Origin: Ancistrus triradiatus
Lineage: Eukaryota > Chordata > Actinopteri > Siluriformes > Loricariidae
Length of the DNA: 64,000 nt
NCBI GenBank assembly: GCA_025084515.1
Contig: JAJAGP010000337.1
Span: forward strand, 161,001-225,000
Direction of reading: 5' to 3'
In this document: piece after piece, positions 10,449 through 21,974 of the stretch
Layout: each line of letters begins with the position of its first letter
Position numbering within the stretch: the first letter of the stretch is position 1
Notes under the pieces: model-generated
The model's database searches: none
What the model was told of the DNA's origin: nothing
Seen by the model: only the letters and a program-made list of their open reading frames with translations
Program-made: the position numbers and the translations under genes

Positions 10449-11110
10449 CCCCTTAAAAATTCTATCTATCGGCAACAAGTCCAAAAGCCAGGCTCTGTCT
10501 TGGTATGGGGTTGGGTCAGTGCTCTTAGTAAAGGTCATTTATGATTCTGTAATGGCAGCATTAATGCAGAAAAGTATATTGAGATTTTAGAGCAACATAC
10601 AGTAAGCTTGCATTTGTCAATAAGCCAATGCAAAATATGCTAAATAAAAAAAACATTAGGATCAAAATTCCTTCCGTTCTTTCTTTGAGGAACATTTATT
10701 TTTTAACATTTCAAAAATTTTCTTACACATTTGTTGATAAACTGCAGATCCTTTGCTCATCTTTGCTCCTCAAAGACCCAGCCTTTCATGGATACTGCTT
10801 TTGTACCGAATCATAATTATAATCACCTGTTGACGTCACCTGTTCGAAATCACATTATTATTTAGTTTTTTTTACCCCTTTACTAGCCCTAAATTGTTCC
10901 TGTCCCAAGTTTGGAATGTGTTGCAGGCCTAAAATGCAGGAATGGATGTATATTAATAAATGAAATGAAGTTGACCAAAAAAAAACTGAAAATTCTTGGG
11001 CTCATACTATCTGCAATGAAATTAAAGAGAAAGGATATATCAGGAACACTGCATATATATTTTTATTTGCATTTTGCATACTGTCCCAACTTTTTCTGAT
11101 TTGGGACTGT
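10449..11110 (+). mobile_element. Tc1-like family L, internally deleted copy
   Basis: 10449-10600 is transposase DNA ('gcaacaagtccaaaagccag…tctt.gtatgggg.tgggtcagtgc…attaatgcagaaaagtatattgagattttagagcaacata'). 10680-11110 is the right long TIR, ending 'gcatactgtcccaactttttctgatttgggactgta'. Everything between these parts and the left TIR is gone. It is the cleaner reference for judging the insertions in the 6.0-7.6 kb copy. Confidence 0.8.
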
Positions 11111-11850
11111 AACTACATACACCTCGGAATTACATACTGTCTATGTGGCAGCATATCATACTAACTGTAGTAGTTAAGACACATTGATTTCAGAATAGAG
11201 CAGAGAACTGACAGACGAGTGCAGAAGTTGTGAGAAAAAAGTGCCTCTAACTCCTGTGGCTGCGTAGCAAAGGTGCAATACTTCTTACACTGCTTATTTT
11301 TTCCCCAAGGTGCATCAGTTTTTGTGCCACAAATAAACAGTAATACTGAAACAGAAACTAATCCACAACCGTTCCATGATCCATTCTCCATTCTCACGCT
11401 GCGGACGCACGTAATTCACCTGAGATGTACAACCTGTTCATCGTCATCATCTCGGTCATTTTAGAGTGCCAGCCAAATGTTACTCAGTTTTTAATGAACA
11501 ATTAAGTTTAACAAAACTATCTGTGCCAGAGGCTGCACTGTTGCATGTATCATTATACATCTGAATGGATATACATGTGAATGGGTTGTACATTCGAACA
11601 GATGCTGTCCGAACAGATGTTATGACGCACATGCCTGTACTAATAAGGTTATTAAAACAAACTTTTTGAGCATGTTTACGCTTCTGAACAATGCATGAAC
11701 AGAGTCTTAATATTGTGAGTTCTGGGTGACGGGGCATGGTGTCTAGTAGACAGTGGTTTTCGACTGTTTGTCTGCTGCCTGGCCCTGGATCTGAGCAGTC
11801 AACCCTTAACTAAACATGTCTAAACAAGACTAAGGCTATGTTACAAGAAA
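11110..11850. other. Intron 3, no feature recognised
   Basis: Unassigned intronic sequence; open frames are short and without family resemblance. Confidence 0.5.
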
Positions 11851-12400
11851 TGAGGGCAGCACCTTCCTGAGTTGGAAGGGACAACATCCCATACTAAAAC
11901 ACCAGGCTTATCCTCAAAGGTTGCCCCTTTGTCTATAGGCCCATGTTGTTTTCAGAGCACCACCTGGACATCCAGCAGTGAAGCAACCATAACCTGCTGT
12001 AGGTTTTGTCACTTCAGCATCTTGGGCTGGAGCCACAGCATATTACAGCATCAGACATCAACTTCGCTATTTTACACACCTCTATAATTTTACTCATAGT
12101 TACCTCTGACTTGTGAAGGCATATATCATTAGCACCTACATGAAAAACTATCCTAAAAATATTTGACCATGGGGCTCTCCAAGGCTCCTGTAATTTCAGA
12201 CACCATTGCCTCTTGTAAACGGCTAACCACAGCTGCTGGTGTCCAAAAGGTGTAGCTAATTTCACGTGTCTTAGGACAGAATCCTCTATAGCCTCTATAG
12301 GGTTCTTGGAGCAGGCAGCTCAGTTGGCATTTAACTGAGGAGGGTAAATCTGACACATGAACAGAAAGAATGGCACACACCTGCTAGTCTAGCTTTTCGA
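11850..12400 (-). pseudogene. Retrotransposon ORF1 fragment, SGNH-hydrolase-like
   Basis: On minus, the frame at 12014-12265 contains IFRIVFHVGANDICLHKSEV then TMSKIIEVCKIAKLMSDAV, which resembles the HVGTND block III region of SGNH/esterase-type domains found in ORF1 of vertebrate CR1/L2-like non-LTR elements. Past a frameshift, further pieces resemble a CSENN-G and F-DKPGLL….GIHP-type continuation (about 11960 to 11870). The frame is broken several times. Which retrotransposon clade it came from is inference. Confidence 0.5.
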
Positions 12401-12683
12401 TCTGTCACCCACTTGCCTTGCTCTGAGATTCATGACTGTCTACACCTGTGGCACTCAGAATTTCTACAAGCATACTTCTATCACTAGCCCCTTCTAATGT
12501 CTGGCTGCACTCTAAATCTTTCACCATCAGGCAAGTCTACACCTATCACAGAAAAAATTATGGAGGAAGAATAACTAAACATGCCACACACTGAACGGGA
12601 AACTAGTGCTGCAGAAGTCTGGTTATAAAGAGATAAATTAATGACAAATAGGCTAGTACTGAGCTTCAGATTTTGTGGTTAAC

Positions 12684-13262
12684 AGCAGTGCTGCTGGAGT
12701 TTTAAACACCTCAGTATCACTGTCGGACTGAAAATAATCCACCAGCCAAAATTGCCCGGCCACCAGCATCCTGTGGGCAGCATCCTGTGAGCACTGATGA
12801 AGGATTAGAGGATGACTAACACAAATTGTGCAACAACAGTTGAGCTGCTGTCTGTGACCTTACATCTACAAGGTGGAGCAATACGGTAGATGTGCCTAGT
12901 AGTGTGCAGAGAGAGTGAACACTGTGTTTAAAACTCCAGCAGCACTGCTGTGTCTGATCCACACATACCAGCACAACACACACTAACACCATGTGAATGA
13001 GAATGATCCACCACCCAAATAGTGCCTGATCTGTACTGGTCCTGTGGGGGTCCTGATCATTAGAAAACAGAGTAAAGAGGGCGAACAAAGTATGTAGAGA
13101 AGCAGATGGACTATAGTCTGTAATTGCAGAACTATAAAGTGCTTCTGTATGGTAAAGGGAACTGATAAAATGGACAATAATGAGTGTAGAAACAAGGAGA
13201 TGTACCTAAAAGTGACAGGACAGTGTATAATACAGGAATCAGTCACTTACTCAACAATTGCT
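12684..13262 (+). mobile_element. MITE-like interspersed repeat R2
   Basis: 12684-12710 ('gcagtgctgctggagttttaaac') is the inverse of 12929-12952 ('tttaaaactccagcagcactg'), so a roughly 270-bp hairpin is possible. The following 300 bp ('gatccaccacccaaatagtgcctgatctgt', 'caggaatcagtcacttactc') is matched in reverse at 51.71-52.08 kb. Non-coding. The repeat ends with patterns like the common fish 'tacctaataaagtg' repeats. Confidence 0.65.
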
Positions 13263-14019
13263 ATACAGTTTATACTGTATACATGAAAATAAAAATGAAT
13301 AAAGTAGATAAATTTCTTAAAAAAATAACTTTTGCTTTTCTTTAGTTTGTCTCAAGTTGGGCTGCGGCACGCTGTACAGGATTACTAATAATCAAACTCT
13401 TGTTCTAGTAATTCGACCAATTTAGGCTCAACCACAGTTTTATCTCACTTTACATAAGTATAAATATGAAAATTAGAGCCTGTCTTAAATATAGAAGCTG
13501 ATCATAAATCATCTGGTTGCTCTTTGATCTCTCTCAGTAATGTAAATCTTGATTTCTAACTGTTCAAGGTGGATTTGGTGCATGATATTCTTATGTAGTT
13601 ATTTCACAGATGTTAATAAGAAGCAGGTTTCAGTCTGAACGCTGACAGTAAAGTAGTAAGTGCTGAACGTCATCTGATTTTATGGGTCTATCAGAGCTCC
13701 TGTTACAAACTTAACACCCGTGTTTCATTTGGAAATTTCCATTGATAGCATGAGGCCACCCATACTCAGACAAGCTGGAAAGTTTTACGTTGGGCTCGAC
13801 TCTCAGAACAGACTTGGCGATTCCAGAGCAGCTCTGGAGGTTCTAAACCACATTACAGACCTGATCAGAGTTAAAAGACTAAATATAAACACATTAAAGT
13901 TCTATTTCACATTACTAGTAATTTATTTTCATAGTAATTTTTTAAGGGTAGTTGAGGTTCTTCAATAAGTGTAAAATGTCTAGAAACGAGTCAAAAACTA
14001 CTAGTAATGACAAATACAC
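13263..14019. other. Intron 3, no feature recognised
   Basis: Apparently unique intronic DNA; no supported gene or repeat. Confidence 0.5.
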
Positions 14020-14225
14020 CAAATCAACCATAACATTAAAATTATTTATCTAATATTGTGTATGTCCTCCTCATGTCGCCAAAGCTCCGAACCATCAAGG
14101 CATGGACTCCACAAGACCTGTGGTAACTGGAATCCAGATCTTAGCGACAGATCCTCCAAGTTGAGGCCTCCATGAATTGCCTTGTTTCTCCATCACATCC
14201 CACAGATGCTCGTCAAAGCAACATC
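14020..14225. repeat. Interspersed repeat fragment (caaggcatggactccacaagacc)
   Basis: Contains 'cataacattaaaatta..tatctaatattgtgta', 'gtcgccaaa', 'caaggcatggactccacaagacct' and 'cacatcccacagatgctcg', the landmarks of a very common teleost dispersed DNA repeat. A fragment only, with no ORF. Confidence 0.6.
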
Positions 14226-15844
14226 AAGATGAATGCCACAGTCCAAAGTTTCCCGTCAAAACATTACTCTTCAGTAACTTCAGTTAGTTACTGTTGAAAA
14301 GGATGGAGTGAGAAATGGAACCTATAAAAGTTCATACATTTCTCATATATCAGAGCTTTTCAACTTTGGGGATTTGGGGTCTGTGTGAGAGCTGATTCAT
14401 GGTTTTGGGGAAGTTCCACTGCATGTAATATGGCCTTCAGACTGAACTGGGTTGCAGTAAATCATCTCACATGTTCTTTATATATGGCCGGAAAACATCT
14501 GGAATGCAGTGCGCCAAGGCAGAGTTCTTCATTTAGCAGCTGGGGCAGAAAACAAGCCTCGGGTTCAGCTTCAACTTCAGGATACAGTGCAGAAGCTTTC
14601 AGAGCTGCTGGTACAGTGTGTCAAACCTTGAGAGTATTTAATTAACCCGAGTAAATGGTGTACATACAGAGGCTCTACATTCCTGATCAGAAGGCCGTAC
14701 GTTTAAATAAAAGTTTCAACAATCTTCTGCTGTTGGGCTCTTAAGAAAGGACCTCAGTCTTTAACTGTTCAACTTAAAGGTGCACTTTGGTTAAAAAAAT
14801 CACCAATAAATGTAAACCATTAACCAGTGGTAGTTCAGCAGTTACAGTATCCTTGAAGAGGCTTGAAGTCCCAGCACTGTCCAACTGCCACTGCAGGGCC
14901 CTGGTAGGGCTGAATATGTTGTAAGTCGTTCATGGTTTCATATTAAAGAATGTAACAGATTTTCGGACAGCTCTCAGCTCAATGCATTTTCTGATGGATA
15001 AAAGCATGTAGAATTTAAACGAATACTATTATAGAGAGGGCCACAACCTCTCTTCTAACTGCTCATGCAACATCATCCAGCAGCAGAATGCTCCTGCAGG
15101 GGGCACTACCTGTCATAATTTGTATATACACTGTAACGTCAATACTCAGGGTATAATAAAGCTACAGTGTTCAATATACAGATAACTTGATACCTGATCA
15201 GTGACATGAAATCACACAGGGTCATAAACACACGCAAGCACCTGCATGCATCCACACACAAGCAACCACCCACCCACCCATTCACCCACGCGCACACACA
15301 CACAGTGGTGTGTCCTTAACCAGACGTCTGATTTTTCTCCTGATATTAAATAGTTGTCATATGTTTTATTGAGCTCTTGCTCTGGCTGTAGGACACATTT
15401 TATTGATTAGTTTCAAAGTTTCAGGTTGATGATGTTAGATGAAGAGCGGTAGTCGTGGTGTTGTGGGTCTGATAAGTACAAGGAATAAAGCATGAACAAA
15501 GTACAAACTGCATGACAGAGTAACGAGTGGACACTTGAGCAACAAGAGATGCTTTTGTAGTTAATGAAAGGTTACAGAACATGTAGTGTGTATCCATACA
15601 CTACAAATCAGACACACAAAGATCAAACATGGAGCTAAACAAAATACAACAATTCTCTAAATTTATTAAAACTATATTTCATGCGATAAATCTAAGTTTA
15701 TAAATTGGGATATGTTGGATTACGGGGACGATGATAAGGCCCTATGATGAGGGTATGCGCGTGTGTGTGTGTGTGTGCACTAAGCTGTGATTGAGCCCCA
15801 GAGAGAGCTCACTAATGGCGGATTAACAACCTGCCTGCTCACTT

Positions 15845-15847
<3 letters not shown>

Positions 15848-15892
<45 letters not shown>
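15848..15892. repeat. (CA)n microsatellite
   Basis: About 22 CA units, intron 3. Confidence 0.97.
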
Positions 15893-15894
<2 letters not shown>

Positions 15895-16552
15895 AGCTAC
15901 ACTCACTCACACAGCTTGCATTCATGGTGAACGAAGGTTCCATTCACTATTGTGTGTGTATATTTATACACATTATATTTATATACACTATAACTACATT
16001 CACTATATACTAAACTATTTATACACATTACATCCATGATTCGCTAGTGTGAGGTCATATTATAATGCATGTAACGTTTGTATTTTTCTAATTTAAGTTA
16101 TCTACTGCGTAGATCAGTGGACACTTCATTTATTTAATTTTGGTTGTCATTACTCCTAGAGGTCTAGATCTCAGCTAAGTTTGCTTTAAAACCTTTCAGT
16201 AAAACCTAAAACATGTACAGTATGAGAATGTAAGTGTCTGGTATCAATTTTTATATCTTACATGTTTAACATCTTATATCTCTGGGCTATCAAGACCAAA
16301 AAACCCTGTACCAACTCTGAAGCAGCAGGTCTGACTAGAGAACTCTAAAGGTTAATGCTCGAAAACCAGTTCTGATTGGCCAGCTAATGCTAAATAAAAC
16401 TAGCTGATATGTTTTGCCCTTATGCAGCAAAGGAAAAGATGTCTGAACTCATTTCAGTGGTGAACTGCAGCAGGACCTTCCCAAGTGCAACAAGCCTCTG
16501 ATCCACTGAATATAACCCACATCCCAACCCAGGTCTAGCTTCTGGAGCGAGA

Positions 16553-16580
16553 GAGTGTGTGTGTGTGTGTGTGTGTGTGT
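16553..16580. repeat. (GT)n microsatellite
   Basis: About 13 GT units, intron 3. Confidence 0.95.
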
Positions 16581-17217
16581 ATTATTAGAGCAGGGCGTGA
16601 AACCTGCAGCAGGGTGTGTGTTTTTAAATGTTGGGTGTTTATTTCAGTAAAGGCTGAAGCTTCAGTTAATTTGATGCCTAGACCACCAGGCCAGCTGGGC
16701 ACTGAGACCACGACCGAGCAAAAACTATGCCATAAGGGATCTTTCAGGAGGTTCAACTTCACACAACCTCATACCTCAAACACACAAACTGTTAGTGTGT
16801 ATTATTGTGGTGGAACAAAATTCCCTTACTGAGTAAAACAATATTAAAAATAGACGAAGCCTTAGAGGATGTGCTATACAGAATATTAAATTTACACCCA
16901 CGCGCTGGTTTACGAGGCTTCCAGTAAATTCTAATAAAACCTGGTACTGAATTATATACTCGCATCAGTGTAATTCATCTGCTTTTTATTTCCATTCTGT
17001 AGGAGTTAAAACATTCACTTTAAGATACTAAATATTCTGCTATGTTAAGCAGCAAAACCTCAGATCGTAGAATAAAAAAAATATTTAAAGAGTTTTCCAA
17101 CAGTCTATTCAGAGTTGTAAAACCAGTTCGTGACCTACAGTTTTAAAACTACAGTTCACACAGTGACTTCATACTTCATGAGCATCAGGATTAAATCCAA
17201 GACTAAACACATGCCCA

Positions 17218-17420
17218 TAATTTACATTTACATTTACAGCATTTAGCAGACGCCCTTATCCAGAGCGACTTACAATTGATACAATCTTACAATCCAAGCA
17301 ATTGTGGGTTAAGGGCCTTGCTCAAGGAATCAACAGTGGCAGCTTGGCAGAGGGGGGATTTGAACCCTGGACCTTTTGGTCCATAGTCCAGTACCTCACC
17401 CGCTAGACTACCACAGTCCC
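17218..17420 (-). mobile_element. tRNA-derived SINE (S1), full copy
   Basis: On minus it begins gggactgtggtagtctagcgg (A box-like TAGTCTAGCGGGT), then a B box-like GGTTCAAATCC near the middle of the head, and ends with the tail 'gcgtctgctaaatgctgtaaatgtaaatg'. Copies at 34.15, 44.07 and 44.69 kb share the whole length, supporting a Pol III SINE. Confidence 0.75.
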
Positions 17421-17878
17421 ATAATTTGACATACAAAAGGCGAGAAACAAAGGCGAATGTAATGTTGATATGTGTAAGTGACTACAGTATTAGAGCGAAA
17501 GGATGTACAGTTGAAAGGAGGCTCTAGTACCCTGCTGGGCCGGCTCTAGCCTGAATACAACGAGATACAGTTGGGCATGGAAGTGTACAGGTTTCGTATG
17601 TTATCCTGTGGCACATTTGCCCACAGATGTTGCAACTGGGCCTGTAGATCCTGCACAATCACAGGTTGATGAAGCTAGCATCCCAGCTGGTTCCATAAAT
17701 GTTCAATTGATGATAGGAAGTGTTGCAGTCTGACAGAGACATTCATGGGAAACCCTTGCAGTTTGTAGTCAAGCATTATCCTTCTGAAAAATGCCAGTTT
17801 AAAGCCCTCCCATAAGAGACAATGTATTTGTTCGCAGGATGTCCTGCATATACTGTACTGCTGATTTGTTAGTGTCCC

Positions 17879-18350
17879 TCATATCAGTACTTCAGGTGAC
17901 AGACTGTCGTACGTGATGGCTCCCCAGATCATCACACCAGCAACTGGAGCAGTGTGTCTATATCGCAGCAAAGGCACGACTGAAGTGCTCACCAAGAAGC
18001 CTCCATACTCAAACCCGAGCGTCGTCGGATCCCAAACAGAACTTGGATTTGACAATACAGTTCCAGTCCATAGCAGTTTCTTGTTCATGACACAACTGCA
18101 AACAAAGGTGACGGTGGCTGGCTGTCATTGGCAGGACATGTAATGGGAGCTGTGACAACAAGTGCTAAGCACCTGGATATAGTCTGACAGGGGTGTGTGG
18201 TGAAGGTGCCACCTGTGTCTGGGTGGTGGACAACGAAACTGTGGGAGCTGCTCGTGCTTGACAGGGGATCCAACGTTCCTCTCTACTGGTGGTCTGTTCA
18301 CCATGTATGCGTGCCCTCACAAAATCACAGCTCCCAACACCTAATAGCTA
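17879..18350 (-). pseudogene. Transposase fragment of the outer element
   Basis: Frame 17879-18088 encodes SVWDPTTLGFEYGGFLVSTS followed by APVAGVMIWGAITYD. The upstream piece (18085-18350 on minus) gives only short open runs with internal stops. Catalytic residues cannot be judged completely. Confidence 0.7.
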
Positions 18351-19452
18351 CAGTGGTGCTTGAAAGTTTGTGAACCCTTTAGAATATTCTACATTTCTGC
18401 ATAAATGTGACCTAAAACCTCATCAGATTTTCAGACAAGTCCTAAAAATAAATAACGAGAACCCAGTTAAACAAATGAAACAAAAATATTATACTTGGTC
18501 TTTTATTTATTTATTGAGGAAAATGATCCAATATTACATATTAGTGAGTGGCATGATACTACCACCACCATGTTTCACAGATGGGATAAGGTTCTTATGC
18601 TGGAATGCAGCGTTTTCCTTTCTCCAAACATAAAGCTTTCTTTTAAACCAAATGTTCTATTTTGGTCTCATCTGTCCACAAAACATTCTTCCAATAGCCT
18701 TCTGGCTTGTCCTCATGATCTTTAGCAAACTGCAGACGAGCAGCAATGTTCTTTTTGGAGAGCAGTGGCTTTCTCCTTGAAAACCTGCCATGCACACCAT
18801 TGTTGTTCAGTGTTCTTCTGATGGTGGACTTCTGAACATTAACATTAGCCAATGTGAGAGAGGCCTTCAGTTGCTTAGAAGTTACCCCGGGGTCATTTGC
18901 AACCTCGCCAAATATTACACGCCTTACTCTTGGAGTGATCTTTGTTGGCCGACCACTCCTGGGGAGGGTAACAATAGTCATGAATTTCCTCCATTTGTAC
19001 ACAGTCTGTATGACTATGGATTGATGTCGTCCAAACTCTAGAAATGGTTGTGACCTTTTCGAGCCTGACTAGCATCAACAACTCCTTCTCTGAGGACCTC
19101 AGAAATCTCCTTTGTTTGTGCCATGATACACTTCCATGTGTTGTGCCTTAAATAAAACAGGGTGCCCACTCACACCTGACTGTCATCCCATTGATTGAAA
19201 ACACCTGACTAATTTCACCCTCAAATTAACTGCTAATCCTAGAGGTTCACATACTTTTGCCGCTAATATGTAATATTGGATCATTTTCCTCAATAAATAA
19301 ATGCATAAAAGTATAATATTTTTATTTCATTTGTTTAAGTGGGTTCTCTATCTACTTTAAGGACTTGTGTGAAAATCTGATGATGTTTTAGGTCATATTC
19401 ATGCAGAAATATAGAAAATTCTAAAGGGTTCGCAAACTTTCAAGCACCACTG
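18351..19452 (-). mobile_element. Tc1-like transposon, gtggtgcttgaaag family, copy 3 (complete ends, TA duplication)
   Basis: Bounded by 'cagtggtgcttgaaagtttg' and its inverse 'caaactttcaagcaccactg', with TA immediately outside both ends (18349-18350 and 19453-19454). It is 1102 bp, versus about 1.5 kb for the fullest copy, owing to an internal deletion that fuses GGGSIM-encoding DNA to the terminal repeat ('catgatactaccacc' next to 'ttagtgagtggc'). Inserted inside the WGAITYD element. Confidence 0.92.
18553..19124 (-). pseudogene. Tc1 transposase pseudogene (copy 3), C-terminally deleted
   Basis: The start codon is at 19124 (MAQTKEISEVL…). A clean open part at 18643-19002 encodes MYKWRKFMTIVTLPRSGRPT then KITPRVRRVIFGEVANDPGV and ends with YWKNVLWTDETKIEHLV, so the first catalytic Asp (WTDETK) is intact. 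The remaining two catalytic residues are deleted. The N-terminal HTH has a frameshift. Confidence 0.88.
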
Positions 19453-19759
19453 TAGGTCACAATGGGCTAGATGGCAGACATCATGGTCAATATGACCATC
19501 CTGCTTCTCTTAGTCCAGTGATGAGCCTCCTCTCAATGTCTGTCAGCCGGGCAAAACGTCTTTGGGTGTGTCGTAGAGGGAAATCTAGCTAAAGGGCAGC
19601 AGGGGAACGACTTTTAAGCTCTCTTGTGGAAAGACCCAGTGTGCAATCAGACCACACCTTTAATCAGTTACATATCTGTCTGAGACAGAACTAACTGCTT
19701 GCCACGTTTTGCAGCAATCCGACATGGGTGCGTTATTTTTTTTTGTATTGTCAATGAGC

Positions 19760-20005
19760 ATATTAAAAGACTGTGTCTTTAGACTGAGTATCAGCTTAAG
19801 CATTAAGTGTCACAGCAGCATCCCATTTACCCCAGCTTATCCAGATCTTCACTGGGCGCAGGCAGAAGCACATCACAGGATTTACCATAATAGAGATTTT
19901 TATAACTGCACCACGATTGCATAAGACACGCTGTCAGGATTTGACCCCAGAGCCCTCAGGAACTGCCATTTCCTGTAGGTGGCTCTTACCACTGAGCCAC
20001 TGGAG
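19760..20005 (-). repeat. Possible SINE-like repeat
   Basis: On minus, 'ccagtggctcagtggtaagagccacc' resembles a tRNA A-box region and 'gggtcaaatcct' a B box (about 19935-20000). The rest is unassigned. Confidence 0.35.
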
Positions 20006-20454
20006 CAGTGTCATTTGTGAAGTTTTCTTTAAAAATGTTTCCTGATAAAATAATAAATGATCTCTTTTTTTAAAAATAGAACCTCTCCCCCTTGTTTGTT
20101 ACATGCAGCCCGTTTCATTTATTAAAATCTGTGCTCTGGTAAATCTCTGATTTTTCCGGTTTTTCAAATATGAAAAAATGGTAAAATATTTGAAAGTGAT
20201 TTGTTTCCAAACATTGTGCGTATATTGCATCATAACATATGTAACATGGAAGAGGAAATTTAAGAGACTAGGAAAACAATTTTTTATAAATTTAGAATAT
20301 TAAACAGATTATCATTCATAATTTACCAGATTACTCACTTGGATTTGGACATCTGATACAAGCAGAACATCTCTAACACAACCTGTGATCTATAAACTCA
20401 AAGAAGTTTGAAATTTAGACTTCCATCAACTAAACCATTCATCTGAATTCTCAC

Positions 20455-20960
20455 TGAGTATAGCTTACACTTAGGGCTCTATGATTCCCGTGATGCATGA
20501 ACATGGATGGAATCGCAGAATTGAGGAATTGGAAACAGAACGTGACAGCGAAACAAACAGAGCCATACTTTAACATCACAGTGCTTTTACTAGCTTTAAT
20601 TCAGAATTCATGTCATGAGTTCCGCTTTAAATGCATCTCAGCCGCTTGAAAGTTTGTTTATGAGGCAGCTGCTGATGCATGTTGATGATGAGAGAGTGTT
20701 AGATTTCAGTTTTGTGTTAGTGCTACTCCCTGGGCCTACATAGTGCCATAAATTCTAATGAGGGAATAGGGAGCCTAATGAGGGCGCAGGTGTTTATTTC
20801 AGACAGAGCTATGACTTTAGCCTGGAAGTAGGCTACTTCACAGAATTACTGTTTGCATACATAGTGAAAGCAAGCCGTGGAGGATTTTTGTGTATTTAGC
20901 TTATTGAACGTTATTTGGTTTGTTTATTTAGTTATCCGCATTAATGCACGAGGGTATATC
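20455..20960 (+). mobile_element. hAT-type transposon fragment, 5' region (copy a)
   Basis: Shares 'cacagtgcttttactagctttaattca' and following sequence with 22040-22100 and, inverted, with about 53200-53225. It begins after 'tagggctctatgattcccgtgatgcatg'. Non-coding 5' part only. Confidence 0.6.
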
Positions 20961-21458
20961 AATCCACAAGGTTAATTCAAAGCTAGTCATATATATATAT
21001 ATATAGAGGGAGAGAGAGAGCTGCTGAGCTCTGAGTAGAACTACATCACCGAACAGCATGCTGGGTAAAGCTCGTTAGCCGGGTAGCATAACATACATCA
21101 CAACCTAGAAACAGTCTGTTAACAGCTGGGAAAGGCTTCGTCAGATTAAAGAACAGAACACAGAAATGGATTATAAAGCGAGATCCGCGATGCAGAGAAC
21201 CACCACATTATGAACGCAGTAACTCTGGAGACCGATTCAGAGTAATGATTAACCCACTGCATTCGGGGTATGTCTTACCAGGGCGAAAATACATCAGCCA
21301 AAAATAGGCACCTCTCTCTGTTTAAGCTCTGTCTTTAAGACGTTGCAGATTGCACAATAAAATCTGTTCACATTTGGCAACTGTTTCATACATTTTGATT
21401 CGTGTTATTTGGGGTGAAGTAAACCTTTATTAATAAAAGCCTTAATTATTTACATATA
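20960..21458. other. Intron 3 between transposon pieces
   Basis: A (TA)n patch at 20990-21005 and a GA patch; otherwise unassigned. Possibly more decayed transposon. Confidence 0.4.
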
Positions 21459-21460
21459 TA

Positions 21461-21972
21461 CCGTACTTTCCGGGCTATAAAGCGCACCGGGTTATAAGAC
21501 GCATTAAATGAAACAAAACTCTAAGTTCCCTCGGAAGCTCAGTTTGGTCTTTACCTGGTGCAGGGCGGCTTCTTGCTTCCTCCACTTCCGTACCATTGAT
21601 TCATTAATGTTGAATTCTCTCACAGCTGCTCTATGACCATGTTGTACTGCGTGACTGATAGAGTTGTGTTTGAAATCCGCTTCGAAAATGAATGAATGAA
21701 TGCACGTACCCTAATGCTGAAGCACATACCGTATTACTCCGTGATGCTTGCGCACTACGGTGGCCGTAAGCTTCGTAACCTACCAAGGCCGTGCTAAAAA
21801 AAACATTTTGACAGATTTATGGAGCCGCCGTGTACCGTCTACAATCGGTTCTAGGTCAGAAAGCACAACCAGAATTAATTCATACATTAAACGCACCGCA
21901 TTTTAAGGCGCACTGTCGATTTTTGAGAAAATTAAAGGATTTTAAGTGCGCCTTATGGTCCGAAAAATACGG
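21461..21972 (-). mobile_element. Pogo/CENP-B-like DNA transposon, internally deleted, intact ends
   Basis: The left end 'taccgtactttccgggctataaagcgcacc' and right end 'ggtgcgcc…ttatggtccgaaaaatacggta' are inverted repeats with TA at both outer edges. On minus, 21530-21650 encodes HGHRAAVREFNINESMVRKW followed by RKQEAALHQVKTKLSFRGN, an HTH segment typical of pogo/jerky-type transposases. Only about 512 bp remain, so it is non-autonomous. It sits directly at the start of the second hAT fragment. Confidence 0.8.
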
Positions 21973-21974
21973 TA

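Larger units (their letters stand above)
14230..17217. other. Intron 3, mostly unique, with microsatellites
   Basis: No gene supported. Contains a CA/CCCA-rich patch at 15240-15305, the (CA)n at 15848-15892 and the (GT)n at 16555-16580. The frame at 16557-16832 is open partly because of the GT repeat and has no family. Confidence 0.5.
17500..19735 (-). mobile_element. Tc1/mariner-type element (WGAITYD family), split by another Tc1
   Basis: The outer element occupies about 17500-18350 and 19455-19735. Its transposase reads on minus; the best block is at 17913-18030, PVAGVMIWGAITYDSLSP, a conserved catalytic-core segment of a Tc1-like transposase. The remaining open pieces are short. Sequence resumes after the inserted element with 'ggtcacaatgggctagatggcagacatc' and 'cgggcaaaacgtctttgggtgtgtcgta', as expected for its N-terminal half. 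Confidence 0.75.
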
